Assembly: GCF_036046055.1 (NCBI RefSeq)
Contig: NZ_CP107939.1
Location: 2,790,001 to 2,854,000, forward strand
Reading direction: 5' to 3'
Length of the DNA: 64,000 nt
Source: Nocardia sp. NBC_00403
Lineage (GTDB): Bacteria; Actinomycetota; Actinomycetes; Mycobacteriales; Mycobacteriaceae
Part shown: positions 17,624 to 26,800 of the stretch, piece by piece
How positions within the stretch are numbered: position 1 is the stretch's first letter
How the letters are laid out: every line of letters begins with the position of its first letter
The notes under the pieces: model-generated
What the model was told of the DNA's origin: nothing
What the model saw: only the letters and a program-made list of their open reading frames with translations
Database searches by the model: none
Position numbers and translations under genes: made by a program

Positions 17624-17646
17624 GCTTCAGGCCCTGGATGCGACCT
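17624..17646. repeat. direct repeat copy 2 (MFS tail)
   Basis: Second copy of the 23-base repeat described at 16030-16052, one mismatch. It forms the stop codon and last codons of the MFS remnant, so this copy is probably the original and the one at 16030 the duplicate. Confidence 0.7.
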
Positions 17647-17983
17647 TCGGCGCGGTGTCGACGGGGGAGTGGGGAGTGGGGGTGGTCCGGCGGTACGGAA
17701 TCGTTGCGGTGATGGCCGCGGCGGCGAGGGCGACACCGCAGCCGATCAGCAGGCCGGTGCGGAAGCCTTGCTCCGAGGGCAGGGTGTGGCCGCCGAACCG
17801 AATGCTCATCTGGGACAGGACGACACCGACCATTGCGGCGGCGAACGAGGTCCCGATGGAGCGCATCAGGGTGTTGAAGCTATTGGCGGCGGCGGTCTCC
17901 GACTGCGGCACCGCACTCATGATGAGGGCGGGTATCGCGCCGTAGCCCACCCTCATTCCTTGTATCCCACGCCCGATAAGCAT
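17627..17983 (-). pseudogene. C-terminal remnant of a DHA2-type MFS drug transporter
   Basis: About 118 codons matching only the last two or three transmembrane helices of an EmrB/QacA-type exporter: GYGAIPALIMSAVPQSETAAANSFNTLMRSIGTSFAAAMVGVVL is the conserved block in two overlapping pieces, followed by a final helix and basic tail. Full-length members have about 450-500 residues and 14 helices; the first ~350 residues are absent, and the flavodoxin gene starts at once on the other side. The remaining ATG is internal to the ancestral gene. Likely a deletion remnant rather than a working protein. Confidence 0.75.
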
Positions 17984-18076
17984 TCGATTCGGGCTCGTTC
18001 CGGAAACGGCAACGATAGTTGCCGGCCGGTATGGCCGGAGAACATCCTTGGCGCCGTGAATGAAGAAACATCAGCA

Positions 18077-18634
18077 GTGAAACAAATAGCCGTGGTTTAT
18101 CACAGCGGCCATGGGCGTACGGAATACTTCGCAAAGCATGTCGTCGCAGGCGCCAGGAATGTGGCAGGTGCAGAGGTTAGTCTGCTGAAGGCTGACCAGC
18201 TCGTCGCCTCGCCTGCTCGGTTGGCCACCTACGATGGCATCATCTGGGGTTCTCCCACCTATTTCGGAGGCGTCTCCGGGCCCTTCAAATCGTTCATGGA
18301 TTCGACATCGCCCCTTTTTCGCACTCAGGAGTTGCGCGGAAAACTTGCCTCCGGCTTCACGGTCTCGTCGTATCCATCGGGCGATAAACAATCAACCCTG
18401 ATGTCCATGGTGGTTTTCTCGATGCAGCACGGGATGTTGTGGGTCGGCAATCCGCCGAACTTCGAAAACAATGCCGGCGCGACTACGGACCCAGCTGTCG
18501 ATCGACTCGGATCATGGACCGGCGCAATGGCGCAAATACATCACAAAGCTCCCGTGGATTCCTTCGACAAGGGAGATCTCGAGACCGCGAAACTCTTCGG
18601 TGTGAACTTCGCCAGAACGTTGCATCGGATCTGA
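18077..18634 (+). CDS. flavodoxin/WrbA-like NAD(P)H:quinone reductase
   Basis: Flavodoxin-fold protein of 185 residues. VKQIAVVYHSGHGRTEYFAK at the start is the FMN phosphate loop, and DGIIWGSPTYFGGVSGPFKS is the second FMN-binding loop characteristic of WrbA-like enzymes; FTVSSYPSGDKQSTLMSM follows as in the family. Likely a cytoplasmic quinone reductase or FMN oxidoreductase. GTG at 18077 aligns with the family start; another in-frame GTG at 18056 would add seven residues. Neither has a strong Shine-Dalgarno. Upstream lies the truncated MFS remnant, so its original promoter may be lost. Confidence 0.82.
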   Translation: MKQIAVVYHSGHGRTEYFAKHVVAGARNVAGAEVSLLKADQLVASPARLATYDGIIWGSPTYFGGVSGPFKSFMDSTSPLFRTQELRGKLASGFTVSSYPSGDKQSTLMSMVVFSMQHGMLWVGNPPNFENNAGATTDPAVDRLGSWTGAMAQIHHKAPVDSFDKGDLETAKLFGVNFARTLHRI

Positions 18635-18789
18635 AGTCACACTCGGGCGGCTCGGTTGTTTCGGCGACCGGGTGTCCGAGGTCGAGTCCCCGGTCATCGC
18701 GACACCGATCCACATCGGCCACGCCGTCGAGGAGTCTCGATGACGTGGCCGGCTGTCTGTATGTTCCGCCAGCGTCGGCGGGCCCGTAC

Positions 18790-18820
18790 TTGACATGGAG
18801 TGCACTCCAGGCCGTAGCGT
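18790..18820 (+). promoter_or_regulatory. MerR-type promoter with 19-base spacer
   Basis: TTGACA at 18790-18795 and TAGCGT at 18815-18820 are separated by 19 bases, longer than the usual 17. The spacer holds the perfect 14-base palindrome TGGAGTGCACTCCA (18796-18809). An over-long spacer with a centred dyad is the hallmark of promoters activated by MerR-family proteins. It drives the aldo-keto reductase 74 bases downstream. The nearest MerR gene in the window is at 31240, which has its own neighbour, so the cognate activator is probably elsewhere. Confidence 0.75.
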
Positions 18821-18893
18821 CGGATCTCGGTAATCACGACCCGGACCTGCCGCTGGACATCGCATCCGGCGTGCTGAAGGAGGAGATCCCGCA

Positions 18894-19877
<984 letters not shown>

Positions 19878-19911
19878 CCCGACCGCTTACCCCGAGCAAG
19901 CCTTGGGTCAT

Positions 19912-21345
19912 TCACTGCCATGCGGCGACGAGATCTTCAGGGCCCCAACGCATCGCGAGTGGAAGGTCGGATTCGATGCCGGAGCGGGACACGGCCACCA
20001 ACGGCGTGTGTATGTCGGTGCCCGGCACCGACAGGATCGCTCGGGTGAGAGCGTCGTAATCGTGGCGGTCGAAGGTGCGGTCCTCCAGCCATTTGATCGA
20101 TCCGATGAAATGGACCGCACCTGCGACAGGCTCGCGGTCGGCACCGACGAGGTCGATTTCAGGGTTGTTCTGCCGATTCCACCAGCCGCCGATCGCTTCG
20201 GTTTCGGGCCATCGGCCGCTGGGCAGCAGGCGTAGTAAGGATTCCCGGATGAGAGGTTCGACGGCACGTCCGCGCCAGGCGGTCCAGGAGCGCTCGATGC
20301 GAGTGAGGGCAAGATCTCCGCGTCCGCGTTCGATGAGGGGAATGCCTCGCTGGAGGAAGGCCAGCCAGAACCGGAGGTAGGAATCGGCGATGCGATACCG
20401 CTTGTTCTTGGTGTCGGGCTTGGTGGACAGCGGTAGGTCCGTGGCGATAGTTCGCTTGGCTTGCAGGGCGTTCAGGACTGGTGTCAGGGTTCCCGAGGGC
20501 AGTGCGCCAGTGCCTCCGGCCTGTGCGGCGATGGCACCGAAGGTGCGCTCACCACTGCCAACGGCCTCCAGCACAGCGCGCGAGCGTGATGATTCCGGAA
20601 ACTCGCCGAGCAGAGACAGCTCGCCGGCAACCAGCAGCGGTGACAGCGGGTTCGCCGCCGAAGTTCGGAGGAAATCGGTTCTGCTCATCCCCGGCCGCCA
20701 CGACTGGACGATCTCCGGGAAGCCCCCGGTGATCAGCCGGGCGTCGACAGCATTGGCGGCGTCGAGATCTGTCATTGTCTGCACATCGGCCAGATTCAGC
20801 GGCTCGACAGTCATCTTCGTTGCGCGCCCGAAGAATGGGCGGTCGCGGGACTGCAACGCTTCCATGACCGAGATGTCGCTGCCGACCAGCACGAGTAGCA
20901 CCGGCTTGCCGGATAGTTGGCGATCCCACACAGTCTGCAGTGCGCCTTCGAACTCGGAGTCCTGTTCGGTGAGCCAGGGCACCTCGTCGATAACGGCGAT
21001 ACCGGGCACGTCATCTGGGAGGGCGATGGCAAGGGCGCGTAGGGCCTGGTTCCAGTCGGATGCGTGTAACCCGGCAACCAACTCGGCCCCGCCTAACGCG
21101 GAGTGCGTGATGGTGGCGATGAAATCGTCGCGCTCGGCCACCGGGTTGCGTCCGCGAGTGGCCTGAAAGACGACGTACGCCCTCCCTGACCGATCGCAGA
21201 ACTCCTGGATGAGCCGCGATTTACCGACACGCCGTCGACCGGTCACGATCACTGCCCGGCCACGTGTCGCACCGCACCCCTCGGTCACCAGGTCCAGCTG
21301 TTGAGCGAGCAGGTCCAGGTCGGCTGCCCTACCGGTGAACTCCAT
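19912..21345 (-). CDS. AAA+ ATPase with DUF234 C-terminal domain
   Basis: ATP-binding protein of 477 residues of the archaeal-ATPase/DUF234 type. Walker A is GRRRVGKSR (about 36-44), Walker B is IAVIDEVPWL with Asp120-Glu121, a sensor-like Ser follows in VLVGSDISVME, and LRFWLAFL introduces the DUF234 region. The C-terminus has NNPEIDLVGAD and IGSIKWLE, an arrangement like the D-E...K core of PD-(D/E)XK nucleases. Such proteins are common, often single genes near mobile or defence-like loci; their biochemical role is unknown. Immediately upstream are three 16-base direct repeats in an AT-rich patch, probably its own control region. Confidence 0.82.
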   Translation of the reverse strand: MEFTGRAADLDLLAQQLDLVTEGCGATRGRAVIVTGRRRVGKSRLIQEFCDRSGRAYVVFQATRGRNPVAERDDFIATITHSALGGAELVAGLHASDWNQALRALAIALPDDVPGIAVIDEVPWLTEQDSEFEGALQTVWDRQLSGKPVLLVLVGSDISVMEALQSRDRPFFGRATKMTVEPLNLADVQTMTDLDAANAVDARLITGGFPEIVQSWRPGMSRTDFLRTSAANPLSPLLVAGELSLLGEFPESSRSRAVLEAVGSGERTFGAIAAQAGGTGALPSGTLTPVLNALQAKRTIATDLPLSTKPDTKNKRYRIADSYLRFWLAFLQRGIPLIERGRGDLALTRIERSWTAWRGRAVEPLIRESLLRLLPSGRWPETEAIGGWWNRQNNPEIDLVGADREPVAGAVHFIGSIKWLEDRTFDRHDYDALTRAILSVPGTDIHTPLVAVSRSGIESDLPLAMRWGPEDLVAAWQ

Positions 21346-21362
21346 CGTCAGTTCCTTGGTAA

Positions 21363-21410
21363 ACGTAGATTGATTCTTACGTAGATCGAATATTACGTAG
21401 ATTGAATCTA
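21363..21410. repeat. three 16-base direct repeats before the ATPase gene
   Basis: ACGTAGATTGATTCTT (21363-21378), ACGTAGATCGAATATT (21379-21394) and ACGTAGATTGAATCTA (21395-21410) follow head to tail with an exact 16-base period. The last contains the perfect palindrome TAGATTGAATCTA (21398-21410). The block is AT-rich against a GC-rich genome and begins 18 bases upstream of the ATPase start, so it is either an operator array or a promoter with repeated regulator sites. Confidence 0.85.
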
Positions 21411-21515
21411 CCTTGAGAAGGAGTGTCTGCCCCAGTTAGTAGGCATGGCTTCCGTGCGCCCGATCTTCGGCTCCGGCCGGGGACAGGGCGCGTTTCGGTG
21501 AGTGAAGCGGTGCGG

Positions 21516-22370
21516 TCAGCGGGTGAGTTGCGAGGCGGCGGCTTCGGCGCTGAGGTCCGACAGTGACAGCAGGTGGGCCGGTGGGCGATCGAGTATCGGG
21601 CTGCTGTCTGTGTGCAGATCGGGGTGGACGTGCAGTAGCTCGCCGGGGGACATGCGACGCCAGCCGGGGTCGGTGTCCATCGGCTCGCTGGCGATGACCA
21701 CGGTCGGGGTTTCGGCCGAATCGGCTGAGTGGACGCGGATGGTTCCCTTGCTGCCCGCATGCCGGAGTTGTTCTCCTGCTTCGCGTTTCAGCATGTAGAG
21801 GTCGTGGGTATCGGGGTAGCGCAAGGCCCACAGCTCGGTGGCGGTGGTCAGGATCAGGTTGATCGCGAAGATCGGCAGCTGGTCGGCGACCCATCGGGTG
21901 GCGTCGGTAATCCCGGCGGTGATGTCACCGCCGTGCGCATCGATGTGTTTGGTGATCAGCGCGAAGAATCGTTCCGAGTCGGTGTCGCCCTGCACCAGTG
22001 CACGGTAAGGGCCCAGCTGCTCGTCGAGTAGTGGGAGATCTTCGATGACGCCGTTGTGGGCGAAGATGCGTCCATTCTGGGTGAACGGATGGGTGTTGTT
22101 CACGGTGCGGGCACCAGTCGATGCGTGGCGGATGTGGGCGAGGAAGGTCGCCGACTCGCGGTGTTTGGCTTCGGTGGCGAACTGGCGGTCCGCGTAGGCG
22201 GCCAACGGCTGCTTCTCGACCAACGGCCTGCCGTGTGTGTCGAAGGTGCCGAGGCCGGTGCCGTCGGGGTTCGTCTCGCTCTGGTGGTCCAGGCTGTCTT
22301 CGGCATCGAGGAGCCAGAAGGTCGCCTTGACTCGCTGTGGGGACGCCGTCATTCCGAAAAGTCGGCACAT
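21516..22370 (-). CDS. class II glutamine amidotransferase-like protein
   Basis: N-terminal nucleophile amidotransferase of 284 residues. The start MCRLFGMTAS places the nucleophile Cys at position 2, exposed after methionine removal, which decides the start at 22370; GGAGGAG precedes it. Other family markers are LAHIRHASTG, THPFTQNGRIFAHNGVI and GDTDSERFFALI, as in the GlxB/YafJ-type stand-alone glutaminase domains. No synthase domain is attached, so its acceptor substrate is unknown; such proteins can transfer ammonia to a partner or hydrolyse gamma-glutamyl compounds. A 43-codon frame ends 14 bases upstream. Confidence 0.88.
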   Translation of the reverse strand: MCRLFGMTASPQRVKATFWLLDAEDSLDHQSETNPDGTGLGTFDTHGRPLVEKQPLAAYADRQFATEAKHRESATFLAHIRHASTGARTVNNTHPFTQNGRIFAHNGVIEDLPLLDEQLGPYRALVQGDTDSERFFALITKHIDAHGGDITAGITDATRWVADQLPIFAINLILTTATELWALRYPDTHDLYMLKREAGEQLRHAGSKGTIRVHSADSAETPTVVIASEPMDTDPGWRRMSPGELLHVHPDLHTDSSPILDRPPAHLLSLSDLSAEAAASQLTR

Positions 22371-22384
22371 GCCGGTCTCCTCCG

Positions 22385-22516
22385 TTATCCGAGCGCCGTG
22401 GCCGGTTTCGTAACGGCGTGCCCATAACGGTCCGACAGCTCGCCGGGCACTAACAGTTCGGCCCATTGCGCGGTCAGGTCGAGCACCTCGGCGGCGCAAG
22501 AGTGTCGTTCGGCCAT
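22385..22516 (-). CDS. possible 43-residue protein upstream of the amidotransferase
   Basis: Short frame beginning MAERHSCAAEVLDLTAQW and ending KPATALG with TAA only 14 bases before the amidotransferase ATG, whose ribosome site starts just after this stop. Spacing suggests an operon partner or leader peptide. No clear ribosome site precedes it and no family is recognised, so it may be spurious. Confidence 0.3.
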   Translation of the reverse strand: MAERHSCAAEVLDLTAQWAELLVPGELSDRYGHAVTKPATALG

Positions 22517-22609
22517 GCGCTCAGTGTTGCGCTGGAAACCGCGTTGCCTCGACCGACACGCCCGACCGACTTCCTGGGTAGGTACGGATGGCCGACTTCG
22601 CTGGTTCGG

Positions 22610-23014
22610 CTACGGCCCGATGCGATCCAGGAGCCAGCGTGGACCGACCGTCACGGCCCCGAGCGCCTCGACTCGATCACGCAGTCCGCGATCCGCCGTC
22701 ACGACGGTGATCGACCGGCCGCTGTCGGGCGCAGCGGCTGCCGCCACCACACCGACGATCGCGTCATCCCCCGATCCGTCCGCTGACACCACGCGCAGGT
22801 CGTCCAAGTCCGTTTCCTCGACGACTGCGCTTTTCGCCGCCCCCTCGAGCACGACCACCACATCGGTCGGTTGCTCCAAGTGTTTTTTCAGTGAGGTCAG
22901 CTGCGTGAGTAATCGCCGGGCCGCGCCCGCACGGTCGCGCCACCAGCCATCGGGCCGCGAGCCGACGACATTGGCAGCATCCACCACGATCAGCGGAACT
23001 TCGTCCTTCGTCAC
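22610..23014 (-). CDS. NYN/PIN-like ribonuclease domain protein
   Basis: Stand-alone NYN-type domain of 134 residues. Acidic residues expected at the metal site are present: Asp in LIVVDAANVVG, the Asp pair in DGSGDDAIVGVV, and Asp in VVTADRGLRDRVEALG. The rest alternates hydrophobic strands and helices as in the family. Actinobacterial members are predicted RNA-cleaving enzymes involved in RNA turnover. ATG at 23014. It is the first of a co-directional - strand series (NYN, small frame, amidotransferase, DUF234 ATPase); whether they function together is unknown. Confidence 0.8.
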   Translation of the reverse strand: MTKDEVPLIVVDAANVVGSRPDGWWRDRAGAARRLLTQLTSLKKHLEQPTDVVVVLEGAAKSAVVEETDLDDLRVVSADGSGDDAIVGVVAAAAAPDSGRSITVVTADRGLRDRVEALGAVTVGPRWLLDRIGP

Positions 23015-23092
23015 GCCCTCAGTCTCCTCCGCGCGGAATCCGGGGACGTTCGGTCTATACGGGACGGTAGAGCTCGTGGATGGGCGAGCCGG

Positions 23093-24286
23093 TCAGTCGT
23101 CGGAGATCGCGAGCAGCCGAGCGCCGATCGCCAGCAGTGCCGCATCGACACCGGGGCGGGATCGCAGGTGGGGCATCAGCGCGATGTCGTTCATCATGGT
23201 CTGCACGGCCTGCACCCGGATTCGGGCACTGATCGGATCCCAGTCGGGGTGCACCTGAGTTGCCAGGTGCACCCACTCCGCGATGTAGGAGTGCTGAGCC
23301 GCTCTGGCTCGGTGTCGGTCGGCGTCGGGTAGGTGCATGGATTCCGAGACGAGCAACTGGACCAGGTCGGGGTCCTCGAAGGCGAACGCGCGGTAGCTGT
23401 GCAGCAGTCGGAACATGCCGTCGCGGGCGTCCGCGGCCTGTGCGAACGTGCGGTTCATCTCCATCTGCATCCATTCGTCACCACGCGACATCGCGGCGAC
23501 CAGGATGTCGGATTTGGTCGGGAAATGGTTGTAGACGCTGGGGCCGGAGATGCCGACGCCGGCACCGATATCCTCCATGCTCACGCCGGCGAATCCGTTG
23601 CCTGCGAAGAGTCGTGTTGCCTCGGCCAGGATGGCCTCGCGCCGTGATTGCCGGGTCAAAGACCCGAGGTGCTCCGTGCGCGCGGCGGACCGATCGGACA
23701 AGACGATCGGCGCGTCGACGATGGTCGTAACGACTTCCCCGATCAGGGCGCTGAACCCGGGCTCCGGAAGCGAAAGACTATGGAAGGAAAGGCTGTTGCC
23801 GGTCGCGAGCGCGCACCAGGCCAGCAGATCGGCCGCCGCCGTATCCAGCTCGGGCCTGCGTTCGCTGATCAGCTCGGCGAATCGCGTGCCGATGCGTTTG
23901 GTCACCGCGCGTAGCGCCGCGCGATCATCGACGGACAACTGGCGCGATTCGCGGCGCACCAACACACCGACCCGCCTGTTCTCCAGCATCGCTGTCACCA
24001 CCGTGGCGATGAGGTTGTCGGCGGTGGCTGTCACCAGCACACCGTCCAGGGTGTTCAGCGCTTCGCCGACGACGGTGGCCAGCAGATCCTGCTTGCCACG
24101 GAAATGCCGGTACAGCGCCGAAGGGCCGATGGCCACCGCCTCCGCCACATCGCCCATACCGACCTTGGCGTAGCCCTTCTCGTAGAAGAGATTCGCCGCC
24201 GCACGCAGAATCAGCTGACGCCGATTCGCGGGCCTGGTGCCGCGGATGGGGTCGCTGAGCGTGCGCTCCTCTGACCCGCGCACCAT
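23093..24286 (-). CDS. double-domain TetR regulator
   Basis: Unusually long TetR-family protein of 397 residues containing two complete TetR units. The first helix-turn-helix is VAEAVAIGPSALYRHFRGK (about 47-65), the second is IGAGVGISGPSVYNHFPTK (about 243-261); each is followed by its own helical ligand-type region. Tandem TetR proteins occur in mycolata and may act as single-chain pseudo-dimers or bind two sites. ATG at 24286 is the start; a perfect 14-base palindrome lies 19-32 bases upstream and could serve autorepression and the divergent serine hydrolase gene. Confidence 0.88.
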   Translation of the reverse strand: MVRGSEERTLSDPIRGTRPANRRQLILRAAANLFYEKGYAKVGMGDVAEAVAIGPSALYRHFRGKQDLLATVVGEALNTLDGVLVTATADNLIATVVTAMLENRRVGVLVRRESRQLSVDDRAALRAVTKRIGTRFAELISERRPELDTAAADLLAWCALATGNSLSFHSLSLPEPGFSALIGEVVTTIVDAPIVLSDRSAARTEHLGSLTRQSRREAILAEATRLFAGNGFAGVSMEDIGAGVGISGPSVYNHFPTKSDILVAAMSRGDEWMQMEMNRTFAQAADARDGMFRLLHSYRAFAFEDPDLVQLLVSESMHLPDADRHRARAAQHSYIAEWVHLATQVHPDWDPISARIRVQAVQTMMNDIALMPHLRSRPGVDAALLAIGARLLAISDD

Positions 24287-24304
24287 GCCTTTTGCCTCCG
24301 ATCA

Positions 24305-24318
24305 TCGCCATATGGCGA
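24305..24318. promoter_or_regulatory. 14-base palindromic operator
   Basis: TCGCCATATGGCGA is a perfect palindrome, 19-32 bases upstream of the double-TetR start and on the promoter side of the divergent serine hydrolase. Position and symmetry fit a TetR operator for both genes. Confidence 0.6.
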
Positions 24319-24557
24319 GCGTGTGATGTTACCGCCTCGGCCCATTGCGTGCGGCCGCCGACGCTGCGAGGCGCTCGTTGTCGGCTGGATCTGACGGCGA
24401 CCGGGCAACTGTCGAAAGGTAAGCCGCGCAGACCCTGACGCCGCGTGTCAGCGCCGTGTCAGCGGAGGCGGGCAACGTTCCCCGCATGCCGGACGCACGA
24501 GGTACCGAATGGCAGGGACTCGGCGTCGTGGCCAAGAGCCGATCGAAAGGGATAGAT

Positions 24558-25940
24558 ATGTCTGATACCGCATTGTCCGAATTCGTCGAGGCCACGGCGA
24601 CCGAGCTGGACATCCCCGGTGTCGCGGTCGGAGTGTGGGTCGGCGGTAAGGAGGTGTTCGCTTCTCATGGCGTGACCAGCCGCGACAATCCACTGCCCAT
24701 CGAAGCGGACACCCTGTTCCTGCTCGGCTCGGTGTCGAAGACCTTCACCGCGACCGCGCTCATGCGGTTGGCCGCGGAGGGGCGGATCGACCTGGACGCG
24801 CCGGTGCGGCACTATGTCCCCGAACTGGAGCTCGCCGACGAGCGGGCTGCGGCGGAGATGACTGTGTTCAATCTGCTCAATCACACTGCGGGACTTGGTG
24901 TGCGGCTCATCGTCGAAACCGGTGACGGTGACGACGCGCTTGCCGGGTATGTGGCGCGCATGCGCGAGCTGGATCAGATCGCACCGGTCGGCGCGCGGGC
25001 CTCCTACAGCCAGGCGGGATACAACCTGCTCGGGCGGATTATCGAGAAGGTCACCGGTCTCACCTTCGAAGCGGCGGTCGCGTCGCTCGTCCTCGAGCCC
25101 GTTGGGCTGTCGAACACTGTCTACGCGCCTGCCGATGTCATGGTTCGGCGGTTCGCGGTCGGTCACAACCTAGGCGCCGACGGCACCCTCGCCGTCGCGC
25201 GGCAGTGGAAGGACACCCGCGGCAACAACCCCGGTGGCGGTCTCGCGTCGTCGGTGTCGGATCAACTCCGTTGGGCGCGTTTCCAGCTCGGTGACGGCCG
25301 GGCGGAAAGCGGCTTCGATGTGCTGCCCTCCGATGCGCTGGCGCGGATGCAGGAACCGACGGTCGCGTTGAAGGGCAGCACGCTCGGCGACGCGTTCGGC
25401 ATCTGCTGGTTCCTGCGTGCGGTGGACGGTGTGCGCACCGTCGGGCACGGCGGGTCGGGCAACGGCCAGTTCGCCGAGCTGCTCATGGTTCCCGAACACG
25501 CCTTCGCCATCACCGTCATGTCCAACTCGGGACCGGACGACGGCATCCTGTTCAACCAGGCGGTCGTGCGCTGGGCACTGAAGCACTACCTGGGAGTGAT
25601 CGATCGGCAGCCGGTGCCGCTGCCCCACGACGAGGTGCGAGCACGAGAAGTGGTGGGCGACTACGACATCGATGTCATGCGGCTCACCATCGATACCGAT
25701 GGCGAGGGGCTGACGGTCGCGGTCGGCATCAAGCCGGAGATCCGCGCGGCATCCGACACCGAGCTCCCTCCGGACCTGCCCGCGGCCGGCCTCGGACTGC
25801 TGCCCGACGACGAGTACGTCGTCACCGGCGGCGGGCTCCAGGGTCAGCGCGGTTACTTCACCCGCGACGAACACGGCGCGATCGTCGGGGCCGACCTCGC
25901 AGGTCGGCTGTTCACCCGCGCGCCCGACGCCGCCCAGTAG
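24558..25940 (+). CDS. serine hydrolase, beta-lactamase/class C esterase family
   Basis: Serine beta-lactamase-like hydrolase of 460 residues. The SxxK nucleophile motif is SVSK (58-61), the second motif is YSQ at about 150 (where class C enzymes have YxN), and the third is HGGSGNG near residue 300. NLLNHTAGL is the conserved loop after the first helix pair. No signal peptide is seen, so it is probably a cytoplasmic esterase or peptidase rather than a resistance enzyme. A C-terminal extension of about 110 residues forms a separate beta-rich domain. The ATG at 24558 follows AAAGGGATAG; longer in-frame starts lack a ribosome site. Divergent from the double-TetR gene, its likely regulator. Confidence 0.88.
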   Translation: MSDTALSEFVEATATELDIPGVAVGVWVGGKEVFASHGVTSRDNPLPIEADTLFLLGSVSKTFTATALMRLAAEGRIDLDAPVRHYVPELELADERAAAEMTVFNLLNHTAGLGVRLIVETGDGDDALAGYVARMRELDQIAPVGARASYSQAGYNLLGRIIEKVTGLTFEAAVASLVLEPVGLSNTVYAPADVMVRRFAVGHNLGADGTLAVARQWKDTRGNNPGGGLASSVSDQLRWARFQLGDGRAESGFDVLPSDALARMQEPTVALKGSTLGDAFGICWFLRAVDGVRTVGHGGSGNGQFAELLMVPEHAFAITVMSNSGPDDGILFNQAVVRWALKHYLGVIDRQPVPLPHDEVRAREVVGDYDIDVMRLTIDTDGEGLTVAVGIKPEIRAASDTELPPDLPAAGLGLLPDDEYVVTGGGLQGQRGYFTRDEHGAIVGADLAGRLFTRAPDAAQ

Positions 25941-26038
25941 GCGAAACAGGGGCGATCCAACCCGCCGGCACAAGACCAACGGGACCTGGTGGCGGACGTT
26001 TCGGGCGCTGACACCAGGTCTCGTCGATCGTTCTCTGG

Positions 26039-26374
26039 TCAGGATGGGGCGAGCGATTCGGCGATGGCGGTACGACACAGACGGCTCGACCGCCTTCCTG
26101 ACCCCGGCATATCCATACCCGAGCAGGTAGCGCGCTGGACGGCCCGCTTGATCTGATCGTGTCCGGGCCGGAGGTCATCGCGCAGTTGCCGCCCGATCGG
26201 AGTCAACGCCACCCGGCGGCTGGTCCGTTCGAACAGCGCCGCGCCGAGGCGGCGCTCCACCAACTGGATGGTCCTGCTGACCCCGCTCGGTGACATTCGC
26301 AGCTGCTCGGCGGCTCTGCCGAAGTGCAATTCGTCGGCGACGGTCAGGAATGCCTCGATCTCATGCCTTTCCAT
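26039..26374 (-). pseudogene. truncated LysR regulator (DNA-binding half only)
   Basis: The first ~80 residues are a good LysR helix-turn-helix and linker (MERHEIEAFLTVADELHFG, SPSGVSRTIQLVERRLGAAL, SRRVALTPIGRQL), but the effector-binding domain of ~200 residues is gone; after RAVQRA the reading runs into unrelated residues and a stop. The serine hydrolase gene ends 98 bases away, so no room remains for the rest. Probably a deletion product. It could still bind DNA, but LysR proteins normally need the effector domain to oligomerise. Confidence 0.75.
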
Positions 26375-26800
26375 GGTTTCATGCCGTCCCACACCGGCGG
26401 GACCGACGATCGTCGCGTGCGAGACGGTCCACAGTATTCAGACCGTCCTCAGCACGGAGACCGGTGCGGCCATCGCGGGCACGGCGAGCCTCGGGCACAT
26501 CGTGCCGACCGTCGGTTGTTTGATTCTGTTCCTTATCAACCTGGGGAAGAAGGTCACCGAATCCCCTGCTGCACAGGGGACTCCGGAAACCCCCTCGATC
26601 GATAGCGAGGCAGGGGTCGGCCTCCGGTCGGTATGAGTGCGTTCGGTCGGTCACTGTCGGTGTCTTCCTTGTCTGGTGTTCGGCGGTAGGCATACGACGA
26701 GTAAGTCGATCGAGTTGTGACAGTGCGGCCGAGAACGCGGCGGCCCGCGCCCGGTGTGAGTACGGTCGAAACCACGACATCGACGGACGGAGCCGACAAG
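26375..26800. other. intergenic stretch without a supported gene
   Basis: About 425 bases between the LysR remnant and the DinB gene. A + strand frame ending at 26636 contains one hydrophobic segment (HIVPTVGCLILFLINLGKK) but has no convincing start or known relatives. No tRNA, repeat or strong hairpin seen. Confidence 0.5.

Noticed and set aside
26373..26636. + strand frame with one hydrophobic segment
   Set aside because: No ribosome site, no recognised family, and its first part is antisense to the LysR remnant.
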